Of a stretch of 64,000 bases of DNA, positions 47,471-57,595 are shown piece after piece (position 1 is the first letter of the stretch; every line of letters begins with the position of its first letter). The stretch covers positions 24,143-88,142 of the forward strand of contig CACIPU010000003.1 of assembly GCA_902588625.1 (NCBI GenBank), given 5' to 3'. The stretch is from an uncultured Pelagibacteraceae bacterium. GTDB taxonomy: Bacteria; Pseudomonadota; Alphaproteobacteria; Pelagibacterales; Pelagibacteraceae. Under the pieces are notes generated by a model that was given only the letters and a program-made list of their open reading frames with translations, was not told where the DNA came from and did not search any database. A program made the translations under genes and the position numbers.

Positions 47471-48573
47471 ATTTTAGTTAACTTCCCGCCTAAACAAGAT
47501 TTATTTACACCTGTAGTATTTGGGAAAGTGATTGGTAAATTTAAATATGACCTTATTGCTAAATAAGCAAATGCTTGGGACTCAATGTAATCTCCATTAA
47601 AATTAAATTTGTCAATTAAATAGACTGGCTGATTTAATAGTTTTTTAATTGATTTGATAATAAATTCATTTTTTCTACCTCCACCAGAAATTATTATTAC
47701 CTTTGGTTTTTTTTTAAATCTTTTTATTGCTTTCACAATAGATCTTGAAGTTAAGGTAGATAAAGTTGCACACCCATCTTGTAAATTTAGGTTTTTAACT
47801 TGATCTAAATTTAAATCTTTTACATCAAGTGATTTTGGGAATTTTTTTTTATAATAAGGATTGTTGATAATTTTTTTTAAAATTTTTTCATTCAATTTAC
47901 CCGATTTTGCAATTGAACCCATCTTATCAAATTTCATTTTAGTTTTCATGCTTACCCATTTATCAATTAAATAATTTCCTGGACCAGTATCAAAACTTAT
48001 AATTTTATTTTCATTTAGATTCTCTAAATAAGTAATATTTGATATCCCTCCAATATTAATTATGACTGCAGGTAAATTGCTACCGATCTTTGATAAAATT
48101 AATTTATGATAAATTGGAGTTAGTGGTGCTCCTTCCCCACCATTTAAAATATCATTGTCTCTAAAATGTGAAATTATATTTATACCTGTTAATTTAAAAA
48201 GTAATTCGGCATTTCCAATCTGGATAGATATTTTCTTTTGAGGTTTGTGTAAATACGTTTGTCCATGAAAACCGATTAAATCTATATTTATATTTTTATT
48301 TCTGTTTAAAATTAATTTGCATGCTTTTTCATGTAAGTATGTTATTTTTTTTTCTATTTTTTTTATATTTTTTAATTGATTTTGAAATCTGCTCTTGGTG
48401 ATGCACGAATCAATAGATTTTTTTAACTTTTTTCTAAATGATTCTTCATATTCTAAGTAAAAATTATCTATAACTTTTAAGGATTGCTTGCCGTCAGACT
48501 TAATAATTGATGCATCAATACCATCTATTGAGGTTCCACTCATCAAGCCTAAGCTATAAAAATTTTTATTCAT
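47467..48573 (-). CDS. anmK: Anhydro-N-acetylmuramic acid kinase
   Basis: AnmK recycles anhydroMurNAc from peptidoglycan turnover to MurNAc-6-phosphate. The 368-residue protein has the ASKHA phosphate-1 motif GLMSGTSIDGIDA at residues 9-21, the IGFHGQTYLHKP segment, VINIGGISNITYL (phosphate-2) and SFDTGPGNYLID. ISGGGRKNEFI is the adenosine motif. Length matches the family. In many alphaproteobacteria anmK is divergent from tyrS, as here, with a 58-61 nt gap. Confidence 0.95.
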   Translation of the reverse strand: MNKNFYSLGLMSGTSIDGIDASIIKSDGKQSLKVIDNFYLEYEESFRKKLKKSIDSCITKSRFQNQLKNIKKIEKKITYLHEKACKLILNRNKNINIDLIGFHGQTYLHKPQKKISIQIGNAELLFKLTGINIISHFRDNDILNGGEGAPLTPIYHKLILSKIGSNLPAVIINIGGISNITYLENLNENKIISFDTGPGNYLIDKWVSMKTKMKFDKMGSIAKSGKLNEKILKKIINNPYYKKKFPKSLDVKDLNLDQVKNLNLQDGCATLSTLTSRSIVKAIKRFKKKPKVIIISGGGRKNEFIIKSIKKLLNQPVYLIDKFNFNGDYIESQAFAYLAIRSYLNLPITFPNTTGVNKSCLGGKLTKI

Positions 48574-48634
48574 ATATTATATTTAAATTAATTAAAATCT
48601 TGTATATTAGAGTTTTAATTAAGCTTAAAAATTG

Positions 48635-49867
48635 ATGCAAGATACATTTCTACAAGAATTTGAGCAAAGGGGCTATTTAAATCAGTGTACTGATAAATCA
48701 GCCTTGGGTGAAGTTATGTCTAAAGGCAAAATTAGAGCTTATATAGGTTTCGATTGTACCGCTCCAAGCTTACATGTGGGCAGCTTGATGCAGATCATGT
48801 GTCTACGATTACTTCAAAAATATGGTCACCAACCAATAGTTTTGCTTGGTGGAGGAACAACACTTATAGGTGATCCTTCTGGAAAAGATGAAACTAGAAA
48901 AATTCTTGATAAAAAAGAAATTGATAAAAATATTAAAAGTATAGAAAATGTATTTAAAATTTTCTTGAAATCTAAAAATCCAAAAACTAAACCTATTTTT
49001 GTTAATAATTACTCTTGGCTAAGTAAATTGAATTATATTAATTTTCTTAGAGAAATTGGAAAACATTTTACCATAAATAAGATGTTAACCTTTGATAGTG
49101 TTAAATTACGATTAGAAAGAGAGCAATCCTTAAGTTATATGGAATTTAATTACATGATGCTTCAAGCTTTCGATTTTTATGAGCTCAATAAAAGATATAA
49201 ATGTGTTTTACAAGTTGGTGGTTCTGACCAATGGGGTAATATTGTAAACGGAACAGATTTAATAAAAAGAAAAAATAAAAAACAGACTTATGGTTTAACT
49301 ACACCTTTATTAACGACTTCGTCTGGTGCAAAAATGGGAAAAACTGAAAAGGGTGCAATTTGGTTAAACAAAAAAATGTTATCTCCTTATGATTACTGGC
49401 AATTTTGGAGAAATACGGACGATAAAGATGTAATGAATTTTCTAAAGCTTTTTACTGATTTAAATGTGCAAGAAATAGAAAGTTTAAATAAAAATATAAA
49501 TGAATTAAAAATTTTACTTGCAAATGAAACCACTACTATGTTGCATGGATATAAATCAGCAAAAGATTCTGAATTGACTGCTAAAAAAACTTTTGAAGAC
49601 AAATCTATTGGTAAAGACCTTCCTGCGGTAAAATTAAGAAAAAATGAGTTAGCTAATGGAATAAATATATTAGATTTGGTTCTTTTAACAAAATTAGGAA
49701 ATTCAAAAGGTGAAATAAGAAGAATGATTAAAAATAATGGCTTAAAGATTAATAATGAAATAGTAAAAGATGATTCTAAAGTTTTTTATCAAAATAATTT
49801 TGATCAAAGTAATAGTTTAAAAGTTTCGCATGGTAAAAAACAACATGTTATAGTAAAAATTATTTAG
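48635..49867 (+). CDS. tyrS: Tyrosyl-tRNA synthetase
   Basis: TyrRS is a class I synthetase. The protein of about 410 residues has AYIGFDCTAPSLHVGSLMQI (HIGH-like HVGS), GGGTTLIGDPSGK, GGSDQWGNIVNG and the KMSKS-like motif GAKMGKT. A short S4-type RNA-binding domain ends it (IRRMIKNNGLKINNEIV). The start is either the ATG at 48635 (MQDTFLQEF) or the TTG one codon upstream, and I prefer ATG. No clear Shine-Dalgarno sequence is visible. The 3' end overlaps the convergent AsmA-like gene by 8 nt. Confidence 0.96.
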   Translation: MQDTFLQEFEQRGYLNQCTDKSALGEVMSKGKIRAYIGFDCTAPSLHVGSLMQIMCLRLLQKYGHQPIVLLGGGTTLIGDPSGKDETRKILDKKEIDKNIKSIENVFKIFLKSKNPKTKPIFVNNYSWLSKLNYINFLREIGKHFTINKMLTFDSVKLRLEREQSLSYMEFNYMMLQAFDFYELNKRYKCVLQVGGSDQWGNIVNGTDLIKRKNKKQTYGLTTPLLTTSSGAKMGKTEKGAIWLNKKMLSPYDYWQFWRNTDDKDVMNFLKLFTDLNVQEIESLNKNINELKILLANETTTMLHGYKSAKDSELTAKKTFEDKSIGKDLPAVKLRKNELANGINILDLVLLTKLGNSKGEIRRMIKNNGLKINNEIVKDDSKVFYQNNFDQSNSLKVSHGKKQHVIVKII

Positions 49868-52100
49868 CTTCTTCTCTTTTTTTCTTCTTCATTTTTTCTA
49901 CCGCTCTTACAATAAATCTAGGAGTTAAAGTTTTAATTGGATTAACTGTTGTTTTTATATCTTTTGGAGGTCCTTTCATTTTAAAACTTACTCCCACTAC
50001 TCCTTCACCTGTTTTTTTCCCAACCAAAATATCTCCAACAACAGGTATTGAAGCTATAATTGAATTAAGTTTTGTTGCTGGTACCAAAGTTCCTCTTAAA
50101 CTTACAACTTTTCCTTTATCAACATATCCATTAAGTAAAATTGAAACAGCGGGACCCATTGCCAAAGCATCTTCAATATTCATAACATTACCTTTTGAAT
50201 TTGATTTCATTTCAAAAGATTCAAATCTTATTCCTTCACCACTAAGTGTATCAGCTATTCCTTGAAGAGAAGCTAAAGTTAATAATTGTGCTAAAGCGGG
50301 AACTTTCGAAACTTTAAAATCTGTTAAGAGTAAATTTGATTTAGTGCCTTCCTTAGAAATAGTTGACTCATATTCTAACTTTCCTCCCTCAAAACCTTTT
50401 ACAAAATCGAAATTTTTTATAAATGGTCTTGCTCTATCTGAAATCACTTGAAGAGTTCTCTTATTCTCATCAATTTGATACATTGTCATTTCAATAATTT
50501 CATTTTTTTTCTCAAAATTTCCTTTTAGACTTAATTTTTTATAAGAGCCTTTTTTGATAGAGGCAATCATGCTAATATTTAGAATATTATCATCTGTTCC
50601 AGTAATAGTTTTATCTAGATTAACTTTAATTTCATTATTAAAATCTTTACTTAAAGTTTTTTCATCTCCTGTTTTATAAAGTGATTTTAAGAGAGGTTCG
50701 GCATCAAGCAACTTTCCCATCACAAAAACAGTATTTTGTAATGTTTCATGTTTGCCAATATGAAAATCATTATTTTTAATATTATTTGTAAAGGTTGTTA
50801 CTTTTATATTTCTAATATCTTTAATTTCAAATTTTTTATTTAAACTTACTTTATCTAACTCAATTTTTGATTTGTTAGAGGAATATAATAAACGATCAAT
50901 ATCATAACTTGATTTTCCACTATTAATATTAAAATCTATATCTGCTTCAATATTTTTTTTTTTATAATAATTTAAATTTGGAATTTTTAGAGTAAGATCA
51001 TATAAATTAATTTTTCCACCAATATTAAAATTTTTGTCTGTTAAACCTGAATACCTTAATATGAAATCTTTAAATTGCTGATCAAATTTTATTAAACCAG
51101 ATAACTTTAAATTTTTAGTTTGGTTAAAACTTATTTTCGTATCTTTTAAAATAATTTTAGATCTGTAAGAAGGTAGAATTTTTTCAAAACTTTTTATTGC
51201 TTTATGTTTTAAGTTTAGATTATTAATTTTTCCCTCAATTTTAAATTCCTTATCTAAAATTTTGTATCTATTATCCAAAGTTAGCTTCAATGATGTTTCT
51301 AAATCTGATGTTAATTCAACATTTTCTATACTATTGAGATTGAAGCCTATTAGAGAAGCAATTATTTTTATTTCATTATACTTAGAAGATCCTATAGTTT
51401 TAATCTTTGAATTTATTATTTTCTTACCATCTTTAAAGTTAATATCTATTAAGCTTTCCTGAAGATCCAAATTCAAAAGTTTTCCTTTGTTAATTAAAAA
51501 ATTTATTTCTTTTTCATTTTTTGTTTTAGAAAAATATTTTATATCAGTTGATAAATTATTAATTTTGAAATCATTATTAATATTTATGTTTGCATTTAAA
51601 ACTTTTGCATTAATCTCATAATTTTCAGATATACTTCCATCTGCATTAAAAGGAATAACAAATTCTCCTTCCACAACCCCTTCAGAAAATATTTTTTTTA
51701 TCTTTTTGTTAATTATTCTAGGTACAAAAATACTAGTTATTTTTGTTAGGTCTTTAATATCATTTTTAAAAAAAGCTATTTCAGCTTTTTGAAGTAAAAA
51801 ATCTGAATTAATAAACGATTTCAAAGGCAAAAATAAATCTATCTTTGATAAAATAATTTTTTTTTCTTTGACTAGAATTTTAGGATTCTGAAGTTTTACA
51901 GCTAAATTTAACTCTTTTATGTTAATGTGTATTTTTGTTTTATTGAATTCTAATTGTACATTTCTATTTACTTCATTTGCCTTGTTTTTAATTAATGAGT
52001 CGAATTTATCTGTTTCTAGCCCAAAATAGCTTAAGTAAACTAATAAAATAGTAACAATAATTACGAAAATTAAAAAAAATTTAAATAAAAATTTTCCCAT
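49860..52100 (-). CDS. AsmA-like/DUF3971 envelope protein (YhdP/TamB-type)
   Basis: The 746-residue protein has one N-terminal membrane helix (about residues 5-27) and a long periplasmic beta-rich part. The C-terminal 130 residues (VPALAQLLTLASLQGIADTLSGEGIRF... through VVGDILVGKKTGEGVVGVSFKMKGPPKD) match the AsmA-like C-terminal region of the YhdP/DUF3971 group. YhdP, TamB and AsmA relatives are thought to bridge the periplasm for phospholipid transport, so a role in outer-membrane lipid homeostasis is inferred. It lies 2 nt after prfB and its stop overlaps tyrS. Confidence 0.83.
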   Translation of the reverse strand: MGKFLFKFFLIFVIIVTILLVYLSYFGLETDKFDSLIKNKANEVNRNVQLEFNKTKIHINIKELNLAVKLQNPKILVKEKKIILSKIDLFLPLKSFINSDFLLQKAEIAFFKNDIKDLTKITSIFVPRIINKKIKKIFSEGVVEGEFVIPFNADGSISENYEINAKVLNANININNDFKINNLSTDIKYFSKTKNEKEINFLINKGKLLNLDLQESLIDINFKDGKKIINSKIKTIGSSKYNEIKIIASLIGFNLNSIENVELTSDLETSLKLTLDNRYKILDKEFKIEGKINNLNLKHKAIKSFEKILPSYRSKIILKDTKISFNQTKNLKLSGLIKFDQQFKDFILRYSGLTDKNFNIGGKINLYDLTLKIPNLNYYKKKNIEADIDFNINSGKSSYDIDRLLYSSNKSKIELDKVSLNKKFEIKDIRNIKVTTFTNNIKNNDFHIGKHETLQNTVFVMGKLLDAEPLLKSLYKTGDEKTLSKDFNNEIKVNLDKTITGTDDNILNISMIASIKKGSYKKLSLKGNFEKKNEIIEMTMYQIDENKRTLQVISDRARPFIKNFDFVKGFEGGKLEYESTISKEGTKSNLLLTDFKVSKVPALAQLLTLASLQGIADTLSGEGIRFESFEMKSNSKGNVMNIEDALAMGPAVSILLNGYVDKGKVVSLRGTLVPATKLNSIIASIPVVGDILVGKKTGEGVVGVSFKMKGPPKDIKTTVNPIKTLTPRFIVRAVEKMKKKKREEAK

Positions 52101-52102
52101 AA

Positions 52103-53204
52103 TTAATTTTTCTTTTTATTTTGATACAGCGCTGCTTCTAAAAAACTATCTATATCTCCATCTAATACACTTTCTGGATCTGTATTTTCTAAATTATTTC
52201 TTAAGTCCTTTACTAACTGGTAAGGTTGTAAGACATAAGATCTGATTTGATGACCCCAGCCTATCTCTGTTTTTGATTTTGCCAAATTTTCAGATTCTTG
52301 TTCTTTTCTTTGAATTTCATAATTATATAGTCGTGCTTTTAACATATTAAAACAGGTTTCTTTATTTTTGTGTTGAGATCTTTGGTTTTGACATTGCACA
52401 ACAATATTTGTTGGTAAATGAGTAATCCTTACAGCACTATCAGTTGTATTAACATGTTGTCCTCCCGCTCCACTAGATCTGTAAGTATCTATTCTTAGGT
52501 CTTTTTCTTGAATATCTATTTTTATACTATCATCTATGACTGGATAAACCCAAACGCTAGCAAAGCTGGTATGTCTTCTTGCTCCAGAATCAAAAGGAGA
52601 AATTCTAACTAATCTATGAACACCTGATTCAGATTTTAACCATCCATGAACGTAAGGGCCGGATATCTTAAGTATAGTAGATTTTATTCCAGCTTCTTCA
52701 CCTCTATGTTCACTAATGATTTCAATATTATTATTTTTTTTTTCTGACCACTTGGAATACATTCTTCTTAACATCTGTGCCCAATCTTGACTTTCTGTTC
52801 CGCCGGCTCCTGCGTGAATTTCTAAATAAGTATCTAAATGGTCATTTTCCTTTGATAAGAAGCATGAAACTTCAATTTTTTTAATTTTTTTTAATAATTC
52901 CAATATTTTTTTTTCACAATCTTTAATTACATTTATTTCATTTTCTTTAATTGCTAGTTGAATTAATTCTTCTAAATTAGAAAGCTCATTCGTAGTTAAA
53001 TTAAAATTGTTTAAAATATTTTCTAGAAATTTCTTCTCTTTTAAAACTTTTTGTGCCGAAGAATTATCTTTCCAAAAATTCTGTTCTGTTATTTGAGAAT
53101 TAAATATTATAAGTTTTTCTTCAATTTTATTTTCATCAAAGATACCCCCTAATGTTACTTATTATTTTTTTTATTTCAGATATCTTGGTTTTTATATTTT
53201 CCAT
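52103..53204 (-). CDS. prfB: Peptide chain release factor 2, with programmed +1 frameshift
   Basis: RF2 terminates translation at UGA and UAA. A 22-codon first frame starts at 53204 and ends at an in-frame TGA (53136-53138). After a +1 shift that skips 53138, the second frame runs to 52103. The product is 366 residues, the normal RF2 length. The catalytic GGQ lies in RSSGAGGQHVNTTDSAVRITH, and the N-terminal half is helical as expected. The anticodon-mimic SPF is present in RISPFDSGARRHTSF. It starts one base after the PBP gene ends and is followed 2 nt later by the AsmA-like gene. Confidence 0.97.
53136..53150 (-). promoter_or_regulatory. prfB programmed frameshift site
   Basis: The minus strand reads AGGGGG-TAT-CTT-TGA, identical in layout to the E. 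coli prfB site: an internal Shine-Dalgarno sequence, a 3-nt spacer, a slippery CTT and a TGA stop. RF2 levels control the shift. When RF2 is scarce, the ribosome slips +1 at CTT-T and reads on to make full-length RF2, which gives negative autoregulation. Confidence 0.97.
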
Positions 53205-53205
53205 T

Positions 53206-55560
53206 TTAATAAAATTTTAAAGTACTTTTTTGATTTTTAGAATCATCAAATCCTAATGTATCCTTATTAGGCAGCTTTTCAAGACTTGGGAAAGTGTTAT
53301 TCTTTAATTTAAAAGACTCATAAATCACTTTTTTAGTATTTGCGTTAGGTTGTAAACCTGTCTCAGGATCCACCATAACAAAACTTATATTTTCTGGTAC
53401 TTTGAAAGGAAGAGAGTCCTTTTTTTTAACTACACTTTTAATAAACTTTTTGAATATAGGAAGTGCAGCTTTGGCTCCTGTTTCATATTTTCCTAAACTT
53501 TTTGGTTCATCAAACCCCACGTATACACCTATCACTAATTTTGATGTAAACCCAATGAACCATGCATCCATATTTTTATTTGTTGTTCCTGTTTTCCCCG
53601 CTAAATATAAATTTAAATTTTTTAACTTTCTTCCTGTTCCTCTCTTTATTACACCTTCCATCATTGATGTTACTTGATAAGCAGTTTCAGCAGATATTAT
53701 TTGCTCTTTATTGTCCTTAATTAATGGTATTTCTTCTTTTAAATAAGATATTTCTTCACATCCTTTACACTCTCTATTGTCTGCTTTAAAAATCGTCTTT
53801 CCTCTTCTATTTTGTATTTTATCAATAAATATTGGTACAACTTTTTTACCTCCATTTACGAAAGTGCAATATGCATTTGTAAGTTTTAATAATGTTGTCT
53901 CTGCGGAACCCAATGAGACAGATAATAACTCTGGTATATCTTCGTATATTCCAAGATTGCTTGTTATGTTTGAAATTTTTTCAAATCCAACGGTCTGAGC
54001 AACTCTTACTGTCATTAAATTTCGTGATTTTTCTATTCCTACTCTTAACGTTGATGGGCCATAAAATTGTTTACCATAATTTTCTGGTTTCCATGTTTTC
54101 AAACCTTCTCCTTGATCCATAACTATTGGAGCATCTAAAACTAAGGTTGATGGTGTAAAACCATTTTCTAATGCTGCCGCATAAACAAAAGGTTTAAAAG
54201 CTGAACCAGGTTGTCTCTTAGCTTGAGTCGCTCTATTAAATTCACTTAATTTAAAACTAAATCCTCCTGCCATTGCAAGAACTCTACCTGTGTATGGATC
54301 CATAACTGTAATAGCTCCATTTATTTTAGGCAGTTGTCTTAAGGTCCATTTTTTTTTTACTTTTTTTACATAAATAACATCATTTAAATCAAGAATTTCA
54401 TTGAAGCTTTTCTTTCTAGTCCATGATGCATGTTCAAAATCTAAAAATCCAATTTCTTTATTTGCTAATTCAATTTTTACCTTCAAGGTATCTATTTCTA
54501 TTACCTTAGCCAAGTTCCATTTTAAACTTTTGTCAGGAATAAAATTCTTAATTTCTTTTTCCCAATGATTGGATTTTATATTAATTATTGCTCCTCTCCA
54601 GCCATGTCTCCTGTCGTATTCTTCTAATCCGGTTCTTAAAGATTGCAATGCATTAACCTGATACAGAGAATTTAAGGGGGTCCTGATTGATAAACCACCC
54701 TTATAAAGGTCATCATAACCATAATTATTATTAATAATTCTTCTTACTTCTTCAGAATAAAAATTTGCTTCTTCTAAAAGTTTTATTTTTCTTTTTTTTG
54801 TTATAATTTTCTTATTTTTTAAAATTTTATATTCTTCTAAATCTATATAAGAATTGTCGTATAAATTTTTTAATACAAAATCTCTTCTAATTTTTGATCT
54901 TTCCATTGATTTATATGGATTATATTTACTAGGTGCTTTTGGTAAAGCTGCCAATAAAGCAGCCTCTTCATAATTTAATTTATTAACTGCTTTATCAAAA
55001 TATTCTAAGCTTGCTGCAGCTATTCCATACGTGCCTTCACCTAAATATATTTGATTTAAGTATAATTCCATAATTCTTTCTTTTGAATAGGCTCTTTCAA
55101 TTCTAAAAGCTAGAATTGCTTCTTTAATTTTACGTTTTATAGATACCTCATTCGTAAGTAAAAAGTTTTTAGCTACTTGCTGTGTTATAGTAGATGCGCC
55201 CTCTAACCTTTTTTCAGATAAAATATTTTTTATATTTTTTATTATTGCACGTGTAATACTTTTAGCATCAACTCCAGGATGTGAAAAAAAATTTTTATCC
55301 TCTGCAGATATAAAAGAATTAATCACTTTTCTAGGTATCGAATCGTACGGAATAAATAATCTTTTTTGTAGAGCATACTCTGCTATAAGCTGGCCTTCAC
55401 CAGAATGTACACGACTTGATATTGGTGGTTTGTAATTAGCTAGGATTTTATAATCAGGTAAATCTGATGAAAAATACCAAAAACTTGAAAAACTAAAAAG
55501 TAAACCTATTAAAGTAATACCTATTACGAATTTAAAGCCTTTTTTGAAATACCTTATCAC
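53206..55560 (-). CDS. mrcA: Class A penicillin-binding protein 1A
   Basis: PBP1A polymerises and cross-links peptidoglycan. The 784-residue protein has one N-terminal membrane helix (about residues 12-32) and a glycosyltransferase domain with catalytic Glu87 in SAEDKNFFSHPG, plus GASTITQQVAKN and RKIKEAILAFRIE. The transpeptidase domain has nucleophile Ser453 in S-A-F-K, the SRN triad member and KTGTTNKN. It ends one base before prfB starts. Length is near the family norm of about 800. Confidence 0.96.
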   Translation of the reverse strand: MIRYFKKGFKFVIGITLIGLLFSFSSFWYFSSDLPDYKILANYKPPISSRVHSGEGQLIAEYALQKRLFIPYDSIPRKVINSFISAEDKNFFSHPGVDAKSITRAIIKNIKNILSEKRLEGASTITQQVAKNFLLTNEVSIKRKIKEAILAFRIERAYSKERIMELYLNQIYLGEGTYGIAAASLEYFDKAVNKLNYEEAALLAALPKAPSKYNPYKSMERSKIRRDFVLKNLYDNSYIDLEEYKILKNKKIITKKRKIKLLEEANFYSEEVRRIINNNYGYDDLYKGGLSIRTPLNSLYQVNALQSLRTGLEEYDRRHGWRGAIINIKSNHWEKEIKNFIPDKSLKWNLAKVIEIDTLKVKIELANKEIGFLDFEHASWTRKKSFNEILDLNDVIYVKKVKKKWTLRQLPKINGAITVMDPYTGRVLAMAGGFSFKLSEFNRATQAKRQPGSAFKPFVYAAALENGFTPSTLVLDAPIVMDQGEGLKTWKPENYGKQFYGPSTLRVGIEKSRNLMTVRVAQTVGFEKISNITSNLGIYEDIPELLSVSLGSAETTLLKLTNAYCTFVNGGKKVVPIFIDKIQNRRGKTIFKADNRECKGCEEISYLKEEIPLIKDNKEQIISAETAYQVTSMMEGVIKRGTGRKLKNLNLYLAGKTGTTNKNMDAWFIGFTSKLVIGVYVGFDEPKSLGKYETGAKAALPIFKKFIKSVVKKKDSLPFKVPENISFVMVDPETGLQPNANTKKVIYESFKLKNNTFPSLEKLPNKDTLGFDDSKNQKSTLKFY

Positions 55561-55734
55561 TTTTTTAACAAATGAATTAATTCTGGCTTTCTTAAGGCAT
55601 TATTAAGTTTTCTTATAAATAGACATAAAAAATCGATATATTTGTTGATAAATTTATTGTATATCTAAACTATAACATGCAACAAAATTCTTAATTATGA
55701 ATAAAATTAACAGCACATACAGAAAGAAATTTTT

Positions 55735-57582
55735 ATGGAAAAGAATCTATACATTGATGCCTCGCATCCTGACGAAACTAGAGTTGTACTCAAATCAGAA
55801 AATCACATTGAAGAATATGAGTATGAAAACAAAAACAAGCTTTATCTAAAAAATAATATTTATTTAGGGAAAGTCACAAGAATTGAACCTTCTTTGCAAG
55901 CAGCTTTTATTAATTACGGAAAGCAAAGGCACGGTTTTTTAGCATTTAACGATATTCAGTCGGATTATTATCAAATTCCACACGATGATAAAGATAAACT
56001 AAAAAAAGATGAAGAAAATCTAAGACTACAACTTAAAGAAAAAAGTAAAAACGTAGAAGAAACTCAAAAAAACCAAGAAAAAGATAAAATAAGTGAAGAG
56101 AGTTCGTTAAATTCTAATGATGAAGCTAATAATCATGCTCCAGAAAAAATTAAAGAAGATAATTCCGTCGCAAATAGAAATGATCAATTTAATGAATTGA
56201 AAAAAAAATACGGTATAAGAAGATACAAAATTCAAGAAGTAATTAAACCAGACCAAATAATTCTGGTTCAAATACTTAAAGATGAACGTGGTCAAAAGGG
56301 TGCGGCTTTAACAACATTTATATCTTTAGCAGGTAAGTACTGTGTATTAATGCCAAATACTCCAAAGGGAGGAGGAATCTCACGTAAAATAGTTAATCCT
56401 GATGATAGAAAAAAAATAAGAAGGATTCTTCAAGAAATAGATATTCCAACAACAATGGGGTTAATAGTTAGAACCGCAGGATTAAACAAAACAAAGAATG
56501 AATTAAACAATGACGTACTTAATATAATTAAAACTTGGGAAGAAATAAAAAAGAAAACTGTAAATTCTATAGCTCCTAGTATGGTTTATGAAGAAGGAGA
56601 TATAATTAAAAGAGCTATAAGAGATATCTATGACTCTAACACTAATAATATAATAGTTGATGGAAATGAAGGGTATCAAAAAGCTAAGAACTTCATGAAA
56701 TTTTTAATGCCAGAAAATGTAAAAAAAATAAAAAAATATAGAGGAAAAATACCTCTGTTTCATGATGCTCAAATTGAAAAAAGTTTAAACAGAATTTTTG
56801 AACCAACTATTAAATTAGAGTCTGGTGGATATATTGTAATAAATCCAACTGAAGCACTAGTTTCAATAGATGTTAATTCTGGTCAATCAATTAAAGAAAC
56901 AAATATTGAAAAAACTGCTTTAAAAACAAATTTAGAAGCCGCTGAAGAGATTTCTAGACAAATTAAAATACGAGATCTATCAGGTTTAATAGTTATCGAC
57001 TTTATAGACATGTTTAATTTTTATAATAGAAAAACTGTTGAAAGAAAATTAAAAGAAAAATTAAAAGATGATAGAGCAAGAATGCAATTTGGTAGAATAG
57101 GAAATTTTGGATTGTTAGAAATGACAAGACAAAGACTACGAGAAAGCTCTGTAAAATGGAATATGGTACTATCTATCGACTCCTTTTCATTAAAAATTGT
57201 AAAAAAAGGTGAAGAGCTAGCTTTTTCAAACAAAGCTAAAGTTATTAATATAAAGATTCCTTCTAAAGTTAAAACATATATTGATGAAAATTTAGCAAAA
57301 GAGATAATTCATTTTAAAAAAAAATATAAATTAGAATTTAACATAATGTCAGATGAAAAGCTTGTTATTCCAGAGTATAAAATTGATTTGCTGAATAAAA
57401 ATAAAAAAATTATTAAAAAATTTGAAAACATTGAAAAAATTGAGATTAATGTTCCTAAAAAAAACCATGTTAGACAAAATTTTATAAATAAAAAAAATAA
57501 TAAAAGATTTAAATCTCAAAATAAATTTAAGTTTCACAGGAGAGATAAAAGAAATCAAATTAAAAAAACGGTAAATCTTTAA
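55735..57582 (+). CDS. rne: Ribonuclease E/G family endonuclease without zinc-link cysteines
   Basis: This single-strand-specific endonuclease processes mRNA, rRNA and tRNA. The 615-residue protein has a split S1 domain (about residues 35-200) with a low-complexity acidic insert at about 83-155. The 5' sensor region follows, then the DNase I-like core with catalytic Asp379 (VSIDVNSG) and Asp422 (IVIDFIDM). In relatives the core ends TRQRLR...CPxCxG, the zinc link of the dimer interface. Here TRQRLRESSVKWNMVLS has no cysteines. The tail is short and basic, with no obvious degradosome scaffold. Rne versus Rng cannot be settled by length, and the insert in S1 favours Rne. Confidence 0.92.
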   Translation: MEKNLYIDASHPDETRVVLKSENHIEEYEYENKNKLYLKNNIYLGKVTRIEPSLQAAFINYGKQRHGFLAFNDIQSDYYQIPHDDKDKLKKDEENLRLQLKEKSKNVEETQKNQEKDKISEESSLNSNDEANNHAPEKIKEDNSVANRNDQFNELKKKYGIRRYKIQEVIKPDQIILVQILKDERGQKGAALTTFISLAGKYCVLMPNTPKGGGISRKIVNPDDRKKIRRILQEIDIPTTMGLIVRTAGLNKTKNELNNDVLNIIKTWEEIKKKTVNSIAPSMVYEEGDIIKRAIRDIYDSNTNNIIVDGNEGYQKAKNFMKFLMPENVKKIKKYRGKIPLFHDAQIEKSLNRIFEPTIKLESGGYIVINPTEALVSIDVNSGQSIKETNIEKTALKTNLEAAEEISRQIKIRDLSGLIVIDFIDMFNFYNRKTVERKLKEKLKDDRARMQFGRIGNFGLLEMTRQRLRESSVKWNMVLSIDSFSLKIVKKGEELAFSNKAKVINIKIPSKVKTYIDENLAKEIIHFKKKYKLEFNIMSDEKLVIPEYKIDLLNKNKKIIKKFENIEKIEINVPKKNHVRQNFINKKNNKRFKSQNKFKFHRRDKRNQIKKTVNL

Positions 57583-57595
57583 TTTTTTGTAAAAA

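Noticed and set aside
52103..52903. prfB as a truncated gene starting at 52903
   Set aside because: The upstream region encodes the missing N-terminal domain through the standard RF2 frameshift, so the gene is complete.
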